From contig NZ_RCWA01000014.1 of the NCBI RefSeq assembly GCF_018448905.1, positions 50,207-114,206 of the forward strand: 64,000 nt of DNA, read 5' to 3'. The notes under the pieces are model-generated. The model was not told the origin of the DNA. It saw only the letters and a list, made by a program, of their open reading frames with translations, and ran no database searches. The stretch comes from Photorhabdus heterorhabditis (GTDB lineage Bacteria > Pseudomonadota > Gammaproteobacteria > Enterobacterales > Enterobacteriaceae). Each line of letters begins with the position of its first letter. The stretch's first letter is position 1. A program made the translations under genes and the position numbers. Below are positions 28,166-35,778 of this stretch, piece by piece.

Positions 28166-28765
28166 TCAATGAATAATCGGCATGGTGTTAAACTCACCAG
28201 CCTCTACCGCTTTGATTAAGTCATCGTGCAAGAGAGAAAACCCTTCGCGCCCTTTCTCAGATAGCCGGTTGCCGATCTCTGGCTGCATATTGATAAAATC
28301 CATGTACATTCTGACCGCCATATCCGCCCCGTCTTCGTTACCGGCCTTTTCAAAGGCGATCCCCTCAACATAGGTTGCTAACATCATGCGCTCTGCTAAT
28401 GGGTATATCGTGATTGCTGCTGTTCCATTATCGTAGAGGGCTGCGGTATCAGTGCCTCCCTTGCCGTTATCAACTTCAAGGGTGCCGTTTCTGTCTATTT
28501 GCTCTTGCACAAACGAGGCTGAGACAATCCACCGCCAAAACATCAACCGTTGTTCACTGGTTGGCGCATAGAAGCCTGTTTTCCAGCCATGAAAAATAGC
28601 CGCTATCAATTCAAAGCCCAGTAATAAATCATTGTCATATTGACCCGCGTCCAGTGATACTACCGCCTCCGCATAACTCATGACTTTGCTGTTCGCGTCC
28701 TCAGTGATGACAATGACGCCATACTTGCCGTAATCAAATTCTGGCTTAGTGTGATGTTTGATCAT
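28166..28765 (-). CDS. Phage hypothetical protein, 199 aa
   Basis: Acidic soluble protein (EFDYGKYGVIVITEDANSKV; EGIAFEKAGNEDGADMAVRM). No membrane segment and no family I recognise. Its start overlaps the stop of the upstream Rha-like gene by one base, so it is part of the left operon. Confidence 0.7.
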   Translation of the reverse strand: MIKHHTKPEFDYGKYGVIVITEDANSKVMSYAEAVVSLDAGQYDNDLLLGFELIAAIFHGWKTGFYAPTSEQRLMFWRWIVSASFVQEQIDRNGTLEVDNGKGGTDTAALYDNGTAAITIYPLAERMMLATYVEGIAFEKAGNEDGADMAVRMYMDFINMQPEIGNRLSEKGREGFSLLHDDLIKAVEAGEFNTMPIIH

Positions 28766-29511
28766 TATTTACCCTCCCACCCGATAACCTGAAATAAGCC
28801 CATTTTGGCGTGATACCATTTGGATTTGCGCTGTTCAGCTTCGCTCATCATCAGACGGAACGCGCTCATAAAGTCCTCTTTAAATATGATTTTCATCGGG
28901 CGAGGCTGGCCGTCTGGTGTCATTATGATGATGCTGTCCGTTGGTACGTTGTACTGTTCGGCCAAGGTACGGCACTTGGCATTGGTTAATCCTGATTCAG
29001 TCGCAGCCAGAGAGAACCCAATCCAACCCACGGGAATAACTCCCTGCTTGATTTGCTCAATGGTTTCAGAAACCTCTTCAACTTTTTCTTCAACCTGATT
29101 AAGGCGGCGCTCCTGTTCTACTTGAGCTAAGGCGTAGGCAAGGTTAAGTTCAGCTTGGGATTTTGGTTTTGTGGCGCCAGACTCCAGAGCAAACCAACGG
29201 TCAATGATGGCGGCACGACGTCTTACGTCATATCCGGTTATCAGGATTTCGGTATTCCGGCGATCAAGGAAAATTTCACTGATAAAACCCCTCTCATCAA
29301 CAGCAACAGTAATCCCGGCGGTAAACATAACTTGTTGATTTCTATGATTCCTCAAAAATGAGGAATCGAATTCAACGCTATAGACGGCTTTCAGAACTTC
29401 CCGGATGTCACGAATAACGTTATCGTGGCGCTTATCTGTTAATTCAGAGATTTCACGGCTGCCCATCACGGCCGTTTGATTGCTGGTGGTAGTTATATTG
29501 GTCATTTTCAT
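28765..29511 (-). CDS. Rha-family phage regulatory protein
   Basis: 248 aa. The N-terminal pRha-type domain (SREISELTDKRHDNVIRDIR; DERGFISEIFLDRRNTEILI) matches phage Rha / antirepressor-like proteins. A coiled-coil (LAQVEQERRLNQVEEKVEEV) and a distinct C-terminal domain (FSLAATESGLTNAKCRTLAE) follow. Rha proteins are thought to act as regulators affecting phage growth. ATG 29511 overlaps the previous stop (ATGA); ATG 29505 has better spacing to AAGGGG and may be the real start. Confidence 0.7.
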   Translation of the reverse strand: MKMTNITTTSNQTAVMGSREISELTDKRHDNVIRDIREVLKAVYSVEFDSSFLRNHRNQQVMFTAGITVAVDERGFISEIFLDRRNTEILITGYDVRRRAAIIDRWFALESGATKPKSQAELNLAYALAQVEQERRLNQVEEKVEEVSETIEQIKQGVIPVGWIGFSLAATESGLTNAKCRTLAEQYNVPTDSIIIMTPDGQPRPMKIIFKEDFMSAFRLMMSEAEQRKSKWYHAKMGLFQVIGWEGK

Positions 29512-29792
29512 ACCCCTTGCTCTTTCATTGCCTTAAGTAAAGATTTCTTAAGTTTCTTCTCTTGGCACATGTCCAGGTACATTATCATTAGCGTTTTGTT
29601 TAACCAGATTTCATCAGTGTCTGGATCACGTCTGACACTATCGGGATAAATCGCGAGATACTCTTTCACTGCATCCAGTGATAAAAACTCTTCCGGTGTT
29701 AACTTGCGTGCCTGTCGGCGATTGTGGGTGACTCTGGAGTCCCGACTAACAGAAGTCACACCGGCTGTATGGGGTTTATTTTGACAGCTCAT
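29508..29792 (-). CDS. Phage hypothetical protein, 94 aa
   Basis: Basic N-terminus (SRDSRVTHNRRQARKLTPEE) and a helical C-terminus ending KKSLLKAMKEQGV. Not recognised. It sits between the Rha-like gene and two ANR-like genes with overlapping stop and start codons. Confidence 0.65.
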   Translation of the reverse strand: MSCQNKPHTAGVTSVSRDSRVTHNRRQARKLTPEEFLSLDAVKEYLAIYPDSVRRDPDTDEIWLNKTLMIMYLDMCQEKKLKKSLLKAMKEQGV

Positions 29793-29983
29793 TACATCCC
29801 CTCCGCTTTATTTGGTGACCGAGCTTTTCTTGCACAACGTTTGGCATCAATAGTGCAACATTCGCGTTCTTCATCTGTCAGCGCCCAGTCAATAGCCTCG
29901 CTATAGGTATTAGCTGCGCGTCTAAACAGGCCGTGTTCTTCAAGCTCTTTGGCTTTCTCTTTTAACTCGTGAAAGCTTTTCAT
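29792..29983 (-). CDS. ANR-family-like small regulator
   Basis: 63 aa: LFRRAANTYSEAIDWALTDE followed by ECCTIDAKRCARKA matches the pattern of ANR (AggR-activated regulator) proteins, in which an A-x-x-W/Y-x-x-A helix precedes a paired-Cys helix. ANR proteins bind AraC-type activators and dampen them. It is paired with a second ANR-like gene upstream. Assignment from pattern recognition. Confidence 0.5.
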   Translation of the reverse strand: MKSFHELKEKAKELEEHGLFRRAANTYSEAIDWALTDEERECCTIDAKRCARKARSPNKAEGM

Positions 29984-30270
29984 GCTGATGCCTCCTCTTT
30001 ATTCATATGGGCCTTGAGGGCAGCAGCAAGTTTTTTGGCTGCCCATTCTTCCTTACGGTGCTGACTGGCGCGGGCTTTTAGTTCTTCATGACGCTTATGT
30101 AAGGTATGGCGACTTGAATTCAGTTCAGCACGATATTCAGCCCATTCACGGTTAACTTGGTGCTTGGCATGTTCAGCGGCTTTGTTCCAAAAAATAGCCG
30201 CTGTTTCGTATTTTTCTTCACGCTCACTTTGAATAGCTCTTTGTGAGAAATTAAAATGGGTAATATTCAC
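29980..30270 (-). CDS. ANR-family-like regulator, GTG start
   Basis: 96 aa from GTG with AGGACTCACA upstream. The N-terminal part (SEREEKYETAAIFWNKAAEH, then NREWAEYRAELNSS) has the ANR-like repeat, and the rest is a basic helix rich in Lys, Glu and Ala. It overlaps the downstream ANR-like gene by four bases. Confidence 0.5.
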   Translation of the reverse strand: MNITHFNFSQRAIQSEREEKYETAAIFWNKAAEHAKHQVNREWAEYRAELNSSRHTLHKRHEELKARASQHRKEEWAAKKLAAALKAHMNKEEASA

Positions 30271-30283
30271 TGTGAGTCCTTAT

Positions 30284-30649
30284 TTACTGAAAGGTATATT
30301 CTGGTGAAAATCCGCCGTGCTTAGCTCTTTCTGCAATTAACTTAATAAGAGCGCACATAAAGTCATTTCCCTCACCCGTTAATTTATCGCCGTGTTTTGA
30401 CAGGTAACTGCTATAGCTGTCTAAAATATATTTATCAGCTTCATCTCGCTTATATTCGTTATAAGCGGGCACTTCGAAAAACACATGCAAAGCTTTTCTT
30501 AATATCTCCTTCGATAATTCAACAGTACACATAGAGCCATCGTGAAGACTAACAGTAATACAATGGCTGTTGGTCTTCTCTGTCATTGCATCGAGTTTTG
30601 CAGCTATTAAGCGATTTCTGTATCGTTCAATTAATGTTTGATTACTCAC
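30284..30649 (-). CDS. Phage hypothetical protein, 121 aa, GTG start
   Basis: GTG 30649 follows AAGGGGTATCT and is preferred to an upstream ATG without ribosome site. The protein starts VSNQTLIERYRNRLIAAKLD and ends GGFSPEYTFQ. Not recognised; soluble and mostly helical. Confidence 0.6.
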   Translation of the reverse strand: MSNQTLIERYRNRLIAAKLDAMTEKTNSHCITVSLHDGSMCTVELSKEILRKALHVFFEVPAYNEYKRDEADKYILDSYSSYLSKHGDKLTGEGNDFMCALIKLIAERAKHGGFSPEYTFQ

Positions 30650-30717
30650 AGATACCCCTTTGCTTAGGCTGAGATAATCCCCAGACATTAAGCTGTAATT
30701 AAAATTTTATTAGACTG

Positions 30718-31149
30718 CTACTTGGTGGCGTTAATAAACTCTTTTTTTAATCGCTCATATTCACCGAAAGCGTAAATATATTTTATGCGCAGTGCGTCTA
30801 TTTCTTTTCGACGTTTAAGTAGCAATCTTATTCGCCGTACCGCTCTGTTATGACACTCGATATATTCAGGCAGTGATTCCCCTACTGTCCAGTTTACTAC
30901 ATTGTTTTCGCCAACCATTGGTCGGGCTGGGTAGTTGGTATCTCGTCCGGCCCGGCTAAATACTTTCTGCGTCATAATATGCGCTAGCTTATTAATGGCA
31001 CTACTACGACTTTGGCGCTTGTAAGAACGTCCATGACGACTAACAACATAGATGGGTAATGTATGCACGCTGAATGCATCATCAATACCGCTACCACTAA
31101 TAATCCCATCAGCATAAAAATGGGAATAATCAATTTTTTTTGGTTTCAT
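30718..31149 (-). CDS. Phage hypothetical protein, 143 aa, basic
   Basis: Very basic, with SRHGRSYKRQSRSSAINKLA and AVRRIRLLLKRRKEIDALRI. It could bind nucleic acid, but shows no motif I can name. It is preceded by three overlapping small helical genes. Confidence 0.65.
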   Translation of the reverse strand: MKPKKIDYSHFYADGIISGSGIDDAFSVHTLPIYVVSRHGRSYKRQSRSSAINKLAHIMTQKVFSRAGRDTNYPARPMVGENNVVNWTVGESLPEYIECHNRAVRRIRLLLKRRKEIDALRIKYIYAFGEYERLKKEFINATK

Positions 31150-31152
31150 AAT

Positions 31153-31335
31153 TTAAGCCCCGTCTAGTTTATCCAGCTTTTTTTTCACTTCGAAAACTAA
31201 ACCCTGTAGTACGCCGATGAAATAAGATTCATCACAATCTTTTTTAAATGATTCTTGCCATATACAGAGAAGCGCATCTATTTGCATGACCTTTAAATTC
31301 ATATCAGAGATATCATCAGCTAAGTCACTCATCAT
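31153..31335 (-). CDS. Small helical phage protein, 60 aa
   Basis: MMSDLADDISDMNLKVMQID is followed by a second helix (YFIGVLQGLVFEVKKKLDKL). It overlaps the upstream gene by four bases. It resembles its two upstream neighbours in size and helical make-up, and the three may be diverged copies of one family. Confidence 0.55.
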   Translation of the reverse strand: MMSDLADDISDMNLKVMQIDALLCIWQESFKKDCDESYFIGVLQGLVFEVKKKLDKLDGA

Positions 31336-31526
31336 TTTCCCCTTGATGCTTCACTGGCAATTGTCTGGATAATACCTAGAAGTTCAAGCCCGATTTCAGT
31401 TAGGCCGTCATCAGCAAGTAAATAACCCGCCGCTGCTGCTAAAGCTTCGATTTTTCCGAACGCATCATCTGCCGCTAAACCAATATAAGGAATATTGTTT
31501 AGCTTATTTAGAGAGTTGTTATTCAT
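31332..31526 (-). CDS. Small helical phage protein, 64 aa
   Basis: NIPYIGLAADDAFGKIEALA and the following Ala/Leu-rich helices. Not recognised. It overlaps both neighbours by four bases, typical of a translationally coupled phage early operon. Confidence 0.55.
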   Translation of the reverse strand: MNNNSLNKLNNIPYIGLAADDAFGKIEALAAAAGYLLADDGLTEIGLELLGIIQTIASEASRGK

Positions 31527-31720
31527 TCCTCACCCCTACTAGCTAAAGCTGCTTCAGGGGAACGATAAACCTCAAAATTAATATCACAAGCAAGTGCAAC
31601 TAGATCAGTTAGAATGTTTGAGCACCCTTCTTTAGCTGCAATATCTGTAATGACTTCATATAGCGATATAGCCAAACCTGAGCGGTATTTTGCATCATCT
31701 AAAGTAATTGGTTTACGCAT
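31523..31720 (-). CDS. Small helical phage protein, 65 aa
   Basis: MRKPITLDDAKYRSGLAISL, then YEVITDIAAKEGCSNILTDL. Not recognised. Overlaps both neighbours. Confidence 0.55.
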   Translation of the reverse strand: MRKPITLDDAKYRSGLAISLYEVITDIAAKEGCSNILTDLVALACDINFEVYRSPEAALASRGEE

Positions 31721-31904
31721 TGCACACCTCGCTTATTTGCCCCATCCATACAATAAAATATCCTGAAAACATTTCGGATAATGAATTTTTGGCTTGCTGG
31801 TAACTTTCAGCCACATATTTAACCTTAACAATGAGCTGTTCAGTACCTGCGTGTTTTTTGACTGCAAAAATAAAAGTCTTTGTGGTATTATCTGTGTTGA
31901 ACAT
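31713..31904 (-). CDS. Small phage protein, 63 aa
   Basis: ATG 31904 is chosen because GAGG lies ten bases upstream; the ATG at 31913 is too close to it. The protein TKTFIFAVKKHAGTEQLIVK plus VKYVAESYQQAKNSLSEMFS suggests a small alpha/beta fold. Function unknown. Confidence 0.55.
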   Translation of the reverse strand: MFNTDNTTKTFIFAVKKHAGTEQLIVKVKYVAESYQQAKNSLSEMFSGYFIVWMGQISEVCNA

Positions 31905-31937
31905 AGTAATCATGCCTCAAAGTGTTTATTCTGTTCA

Positions 31938-31973
31938 GGCTCTGGTATTTGATTGGTGTCGAGCACCAGAGCC
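31938..31973. other. Hairpin with alternative inner stem in the left-operon leader
   Basis: GGCTCTGGT pairs with ACCAGAGCC around an 18-base loop that itself contains GGTG/CACC, so two mutually exclusive foldings are possible. It lies in a gene-free stretch (31905-32122) between the first gene of the left operon and the rest. On the plus strand ATTTTT follows. It could be an attenuator or a small immunity-type RNA. Confidence 0.4.
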
Positions 31974-32122
31974 ATTTTTAAATCAATTAAATTTCGCTTA
32001 TACTTTGATACTTGCAATTTATTAATGTCTTTTCTTGTTGTGCTTCATGCTTACCTCGGTAATCGATTTTGAGGTTATGTTGGTAATTTTTTAGCTGTGT
32101 ATCTCTAACCGCAACCTATTCT

Positions 32123-32389
32123 TTATTTTGATAAATAAGATTCACTAATAATGACATTGGTATGACTTTTAATGTTTTTGTTTGCGCATTTATTATAAGT
32201 CATGCTTCCATTGTCAATTTCAAGCTTGACATGTATTTCATTGCTTATGTTCAATGCTGAACCAATTATGTTATTTATGTCTTTCTTTGACACGCCGCCG
32301 CTTAGTAACAGACGTTGCAAACCAACTAAAATTGAACTAAGCATTTCTACTTTTTCGCTAATTTCCTGATTCTCTTGATTTACGGTCAT
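32123..32389 (-). CDS. First gene of the leftward early operon, 88 aa
   Basis: ATG 32389 follows GAGGTGATTAGC. The protein has a helical N-terminal half (ENQEISEKVEMLSSILVGLQ) and a polar tail. It lies just downstream of a repressor operator at 32455, so it is probably expressed from the left early promoter. No known homolog comes to mind. Confidence 0.6.
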   Translation of the reverse strand: MTVNQENQEISEKVEMLSSILVGLQRLLLSGGVSKKDINNIIGSALNISNEIHVKLEIDNGSMTYNKCANKNIKSHTNVIISESYLSK

Positions 32390-32454
32390 GCTAATCACCT
32401 CTTATGTGTGGTACCGGATGATTTGAATATAGCTACATGGTAATTCTTTATCAA

Positions 32455-32467
32455 TAGCAAATTGCTA
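32455..32467. promoter_or_regulatory. Left operator, TAGC-N5-GCTA
   Basis: TAGCAAATTGCTA is a perfect palindrome of the same form as those in the switch region at 33014 and 33065. Its place between the repressor gene and the left operon suggests control of the left early promoter. Confidence 0.7.
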
Positions 32468-32567
32468 ATTTTTTTGAAATTAATGATAACATGTTGTTTA
32501 TTAATAACATTAATTTAAAAACAAACTATGCAATGAAGCGCCAATTTAACGGCGCCGTTAGAATCAT

Positions 32568-32993
32568 TCATCCCAGTGTGCGTTTTCTCCTTTCCAGTAA
32601 CTCGTTAATGATCCGTTCGTAATCATCCGCCTTTTCCTTTAATTCGTTGATTATTCTTGATTGTTCCCTTTCTGGCATTTGTCTAAAAAGGTCTACAAGA
32701 TGCTCTTCTTGTGGGGTTATTTTTTTATCTCTTTCAATTGAGCCTAGTGGTGACTCTGTTAATTCATTTGAATTGATTATTTCATCATGTGGAACATCCA
32801 ACCAACCGCGCTTTATGCTTAGTTTTTCTTCTATCTTTCTAGATAGGGAATCCCCTAAGTTCCTGTATCCATTAATTAATTGGCTTATCATGGATGGCGA
32901 TAAATCGCAGCGCATAGCAAATGATGCTTGGGATAGATCACTTGATTCCATAAGTGATTTTAAATTTTTACGCCTAATATCTTTGGTTTCCAT
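32568..32993 (-). CDS. Phage repressor (CI-type, short)
   Basis: 141 aa. An XRE helix-turn-helix lies at about 15-60 (SQASFAMRCDLSPSMISQLI; YRNLGDSLSRKIEEKLSIKR). The C-terminal half is a helical, possibly coiled segment (PEREQSRIINELKEKADDYE) with no S24 peptidase, so it is unlikely to self-cleave on SOS induction. ATG 32993 has GAGGT upstream. It is divergent from the Cro-like gene across the operators. Confidence 0.8.
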   Translation of the reverse strand: METKDIRRKNLKSLMESSDLSQASFAMRCDLSPSMISQLINGYRNLGDSLSRKIEEKLSIKRGWLDVPHDEIINSNELTESPLGSIERDKKITPQEEHLVDLFRQMPEREQSRIINELKEKADDYERIINELLERRKRTLG

Positions 32994-33013
32994 TTTGAAA
33001 ATACCTCGTTAAT

Positions 33014-33078
33014 TAGCTAAATGCTATTTACAGTATTGCTAATCTTTCACTCTGTTTGTATAGTTAGCATATTGCTAA
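33014..33078. promoter_or_regulatory. Repressor/Cro switch operators
   Basis: TAGCTAAATGCTA (33014-33026) and TAGCATATTGCTA (33065-33077) are both TAGC-N5-GCTA; a half site TTGCTAA lies between them at 33036-33042. They fall between the divergent starts of the repressor (32993) and the Cro-like gene (33110). Confidence 0.75.
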
Positions 33079-33109
33079 TGATGAATTATATCAACAGAAG
33101 AGGTGATAA

Positions 33110-33343
33110 ATGGATCGGGAATTACTAAATCTTCGCCAAAAACTCACGTCCGCCCAATGGAGCCAGATTGCCAAAATGTCTGGAACAACCACGGCCTATT
33201 TAAATCAAATCGCGCATGGTTTTCGCCGTCCGTCTGTATCTCTCTCGCAAAGGATTGAAGATGCAACAGTAGCGATTTGCCCCGATATGGCCATTCGAAA
33301 AGAAAGTCTTGCTTTTGCCCCAATACGAAGAGCAGAGAAATGA
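33110..33343 (+). CDS. Cro-like HTH protein
   Basis: 77 aa with SQIAKMSGTTTAYLNQIAHG as helix-turn-helix, followed by FRRPSVSLSQRIEDAT. This is the YdaS/Cro type of small phage regulator that opposes the repressor. The ribosome site GAGGTGATAA precedes ATG. Confidence 0.75.
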   Translation: MDRELLNLRQKLTSAQWSQIAKMSGTTTAYLNQIAHGFRRPSVSLSQRIEDATVAICPDMAIRKESLAFAPIRRAEK

Positions 33344-33377
33344 ATTTGTTAAAAATTTTATCTCAATAGTTATAACT

Positions 33378-33671
33378 ATGTTCATTAATCCTCACGCTCA
33401 GGTATCAATGCCATCTCAATATTTTCCTGATGACGGCAAGTGGATACAGGAGATGTTACTGAGCCTTGATCCGGCTACACGGGCAAAAATCACTTTCAGG
33501 TATGCCGAGGTTTATCAGGCGGCTTGGGATGAAGAACCGATTTCGTACCGGAAAGATAACGCAGCGAGGCGGGCGGCCAATATCCGGCTTAGGGAGTTTG
33601 TCAGGAAATATGCAAGGGCGAGTCAGGGTTATACCGAGAAGCCGCAGTTAGTGAAAGAAACAGGAGCTTAA
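33378..33671 (+). CDS. Phage hypothetical protein after cro-like gene
   Basis: 97 aa if started at ATG 33378 (MFINPHAQVSMPSQYFPDDG); ATG 33408 is also possible. The core KWIQEMLLSLDPATRAKITF continues with an Arg-rich segment. It stands where CII or early regulators lie in lambdoid phages, but I see no CII-like HTH. Function unknown. Confidence 0.55.
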   Translation: MFINPHAQVSMPSQYFPDDGKWIQEMLLSLDPATRAKITFRYAEVYQAAWDEEPISYRKDNAARRAANIRLREFVRKYARASQGYTEKPQLVKETGA

Positions 33672-33922
33672 AGATTATGGATGTTTGGACGTCTAAACGT
33701 TTAGATGGTTTGGGGAAGAGGGGAAAACTTTCTAGGGGGGTAAGGGGGGGTGATCTTTGAAAGGGGTGTTAGGGAAGGCACAGCCAAAGAAAAACAACTC
33801 AGATCTTATAGGAGATCACTATAGGGGTATAAAAGCCGAAATACGTCCAGACGTCTAAAAGGCTAAATTGATATCTGTCAGGGCTGTGCTCTTGGCAAAG
33901 TGAAATAACAGAGGGCGGTGCA
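33672..33922. other. Intergenic region with GACGTCTAAA repeats
   Basis: 250 bases without a gene. GACGTCTAAA occurs at 33689 and again at 33850. The first copy is part of the perfect palindrome TCTAAACGTTTAGA (33692-33705). Between them is a G-rich tract (33736-33750). It could be an operator region or the replication origin of the phage. Confidence 0.35.
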
Positions 33923-34237
33923 ATGGAAAACAGCGAAAAACTTGTTGGGGATTTAGAGCGGCTCCTTTCCGTGAAAGGGTGTTCCGGTCTGACAAGATGG
34001 GAATACGACTTTATTAATGGACTCAGCCGTTATTTTCGGCGTGGAAAATATCTAACAGGCAGACAGAAGAATATAGCCCGTAGCTTGATAAAAAAATATT
34101 CAGAAGGGAGCAAGAAGCCGGTGGAGACTTTAGCGAGACATGCACCGGCTCTTGCAGGCACCACTCAGAGTTCAGCGCCTACAGGCAATTATGTCACTGA
34201 ATCCGCCTTAAGGGAATGGGGAGGTAAAACATGCTGA
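33923..34237 (+). CDS. Phage hypothetical protein, 104 aa
   Basis: LTRWEYDFINGLSRYFRRGK followed by YLTGRQKNIARSLIKKYSEG is a basic helical segment. It overlaps the helicase start by seven bases, so it is co-translated with it. A replication accessory role is suggested by position only. Confidence 0.6.
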   Translation: MENSEKLVGDLERLLSVKGCSGLTRWEYDFINGLSRYFRRGKYLTGRQKNIARSLIKKYSEGSKKPVETLARHAPALAGTTQSSAPTGNYVTESALREWGGKTC

Positions 34238-35778
34238 CGATAACCCCCAACACGACTCAGAGCCGGGCATTGTCTATGTTGCGCCAGAACTGGAAACAGC
34301 ACAGTACCTTCATGGTATACGCGCCTACCGGCAGCGGCAAAACAGGTTTATCGGCATTCATCACAGCCGGTTTCGTCTCTCGCGGCATGCGGGTGATGTT
34401 CGTCGCGCCTTACCTGACCTTGGTTCGTCAGACTGCCACCCGGTTTATTCAGTACGGACTGCCAGAGGAGGAAATTGGTTATGTGTGGCGGGATTACCAG
34501 CCTAACGACCCAAACCGGCTGATTCAAATTGCCTCGGCTGACACGCTGATCCGTCGCGACTTCCCGGACAACATTGATTTGCTGATTATTGACGAGGCTC
34601 ACTTACGCCGTAAAAAGCTGCTTGAAGTGATTCAATATCTGGCAGAGAACACCGATGTAAAAGTGATTGGACTGTCAGGAACGCCGTTTTCTCCGTTTCT
34701 GGGAAACTACTATCAACAGCTCCTGAAACCAACCACGATGAAGGAGCTTATCGCTAAAGGCGAACTCAGTACCTATGAATTTTATGCGCCCACCAAGCCG
34801 GACCTGAAAGGCGTAAAACTGACCTCCAGTGATGACTTTGGACAGGATTACAAAGAGGACCAGCTAGCCGAGATCATGGGTGATTCAATGCTGGTGGGCG
34901 ATATCGTCAAGAACTGGCTGGAGAATGGTAATGATGAACCGACGATCTGCTTTTGCGTCAACGTGGCCCACGCCAATTTTATCACAGTCGAATTTAACAA
35001 AGCCGGTGTTAATGCCGAGGTCATCATTGCTGAGACGCCCCCGGAAGAAAGACAGATCATCATCCATCGCTTTGAGCAGGGTGTGACAAGAATATTAGTC
35101 AGCGTAGGAACACTGATTGCGGGGTTTGACAGTGACGTGCGTTGCATCATTTATGCCCGGCCTACGAAGTCAGAAATCCGCTGGGTCCAATGTCTTGGTC
35201 GCGGATTGCGTACCGCCCCCGGAAAAAAAACCTGCATGATATTTGATCATAGCGGCTCAATTCATCGGTTGGGTTATCCCGACGACATCGAGTATGACAA
35301 ATTGCCTTCAAAAAGTGACGGCATGAAAGAGGCTTCTCGCCGTACTGACAGTGACAAAGCTGAAAGACTCCCAAAAGAGTGCCCCAGTTGCCACTTTATG
35401 AAGCCCGTGGGCGTTTATGCCTGCCTGAAATGCGGTTTTAAGCCCTTAAGCGGTGAAGATGTGGAAGTGGATTGCTCGCGTGGACTGAAAAAACTCAACG
35501 GCAAGGACCGCACCTACAGTAAGAAAGAAAAGCAAAGCTGGTGGTCACAAATCAAATATTACCAGCGCCAGCGGGCGAATCAGGGGAAACCCATTTCCGA
35601 TGGCTGGTGTAGGCATACCTTTAGAGACAAATTCAGTGAGTACCCTAATGGCTTAAATGACCATCCGGCAGAGATCACCCCGGAAGTGAATAATTTCATC
35701 AAATCTAAATTTATTGCATGGGCCAAGATGCAGGAGAAAAAACAACTCAGTTCAGCCACACAGGGAGGCAGCGAATGA
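34231..35778 (+). CDS. DEAD/DEAH-box helicase (superfamily 2), phage replication
   Basis: 515 aa. Walker A is APTGSGKT (GSGKT 34-38), motif II DEAH at 121-124, motif III GLSGTPF at 148-154, motif VI QCLGRGLRT in the second RecA domain. A C-terminal zinc ribbon (CPSCHFMKPVGVYACLKCG) follows. The primase start overlaps the stop (ATGA), so the two form a replication unit. Type I restriction or UvrB-like relatives share this core, but the context fits a phage replicative helicase. Confidence 0.88.
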   Translation: MLTITPNTTQSRALSMLRQNWKQHSTFMVYAPTGSGKTGLSAFITAGFVSRGMRVMFVAPYLTLVRQTATRFIQYGLPEEEIGYVWRDYQPNDPNRLIQIASADTLIRRDFPDNIDLLIIDEAHLRRKKLLEVIQYLAENTDVKVIGLSGTPFSPFLGNYYQQLLKPTTMKELIAKGELSTYEFYAPTKPDLKGVKLTSSDDFGQDYKEDQLAEIMGDSMLVGDIVKNWLENGNDEPTICFCVNVAHANFITVEFNKAGVNAEVIIAETPPEERQIIIHRFEQGVTRILVSVGTLIAGFDSDVRCIIYARPTKSEIRWVQCLGRGLRTAPGKKTCMIFDHSGSIHRLGYPDDIEYDKLPSKSDGMKEASRRTDSDKAERLPKECPSCHFMKPVGVYACLKCGFKPLSGEDVEVDCSRGLKKLNGKDRTYSKKEKQSWWSQIKYYQRQRANQGKPISDGWCRHTFRDKFSEYPNGLNDHPAEITPEVNNFIKSKFIAWAKMQEKKQLSSATQGGSE

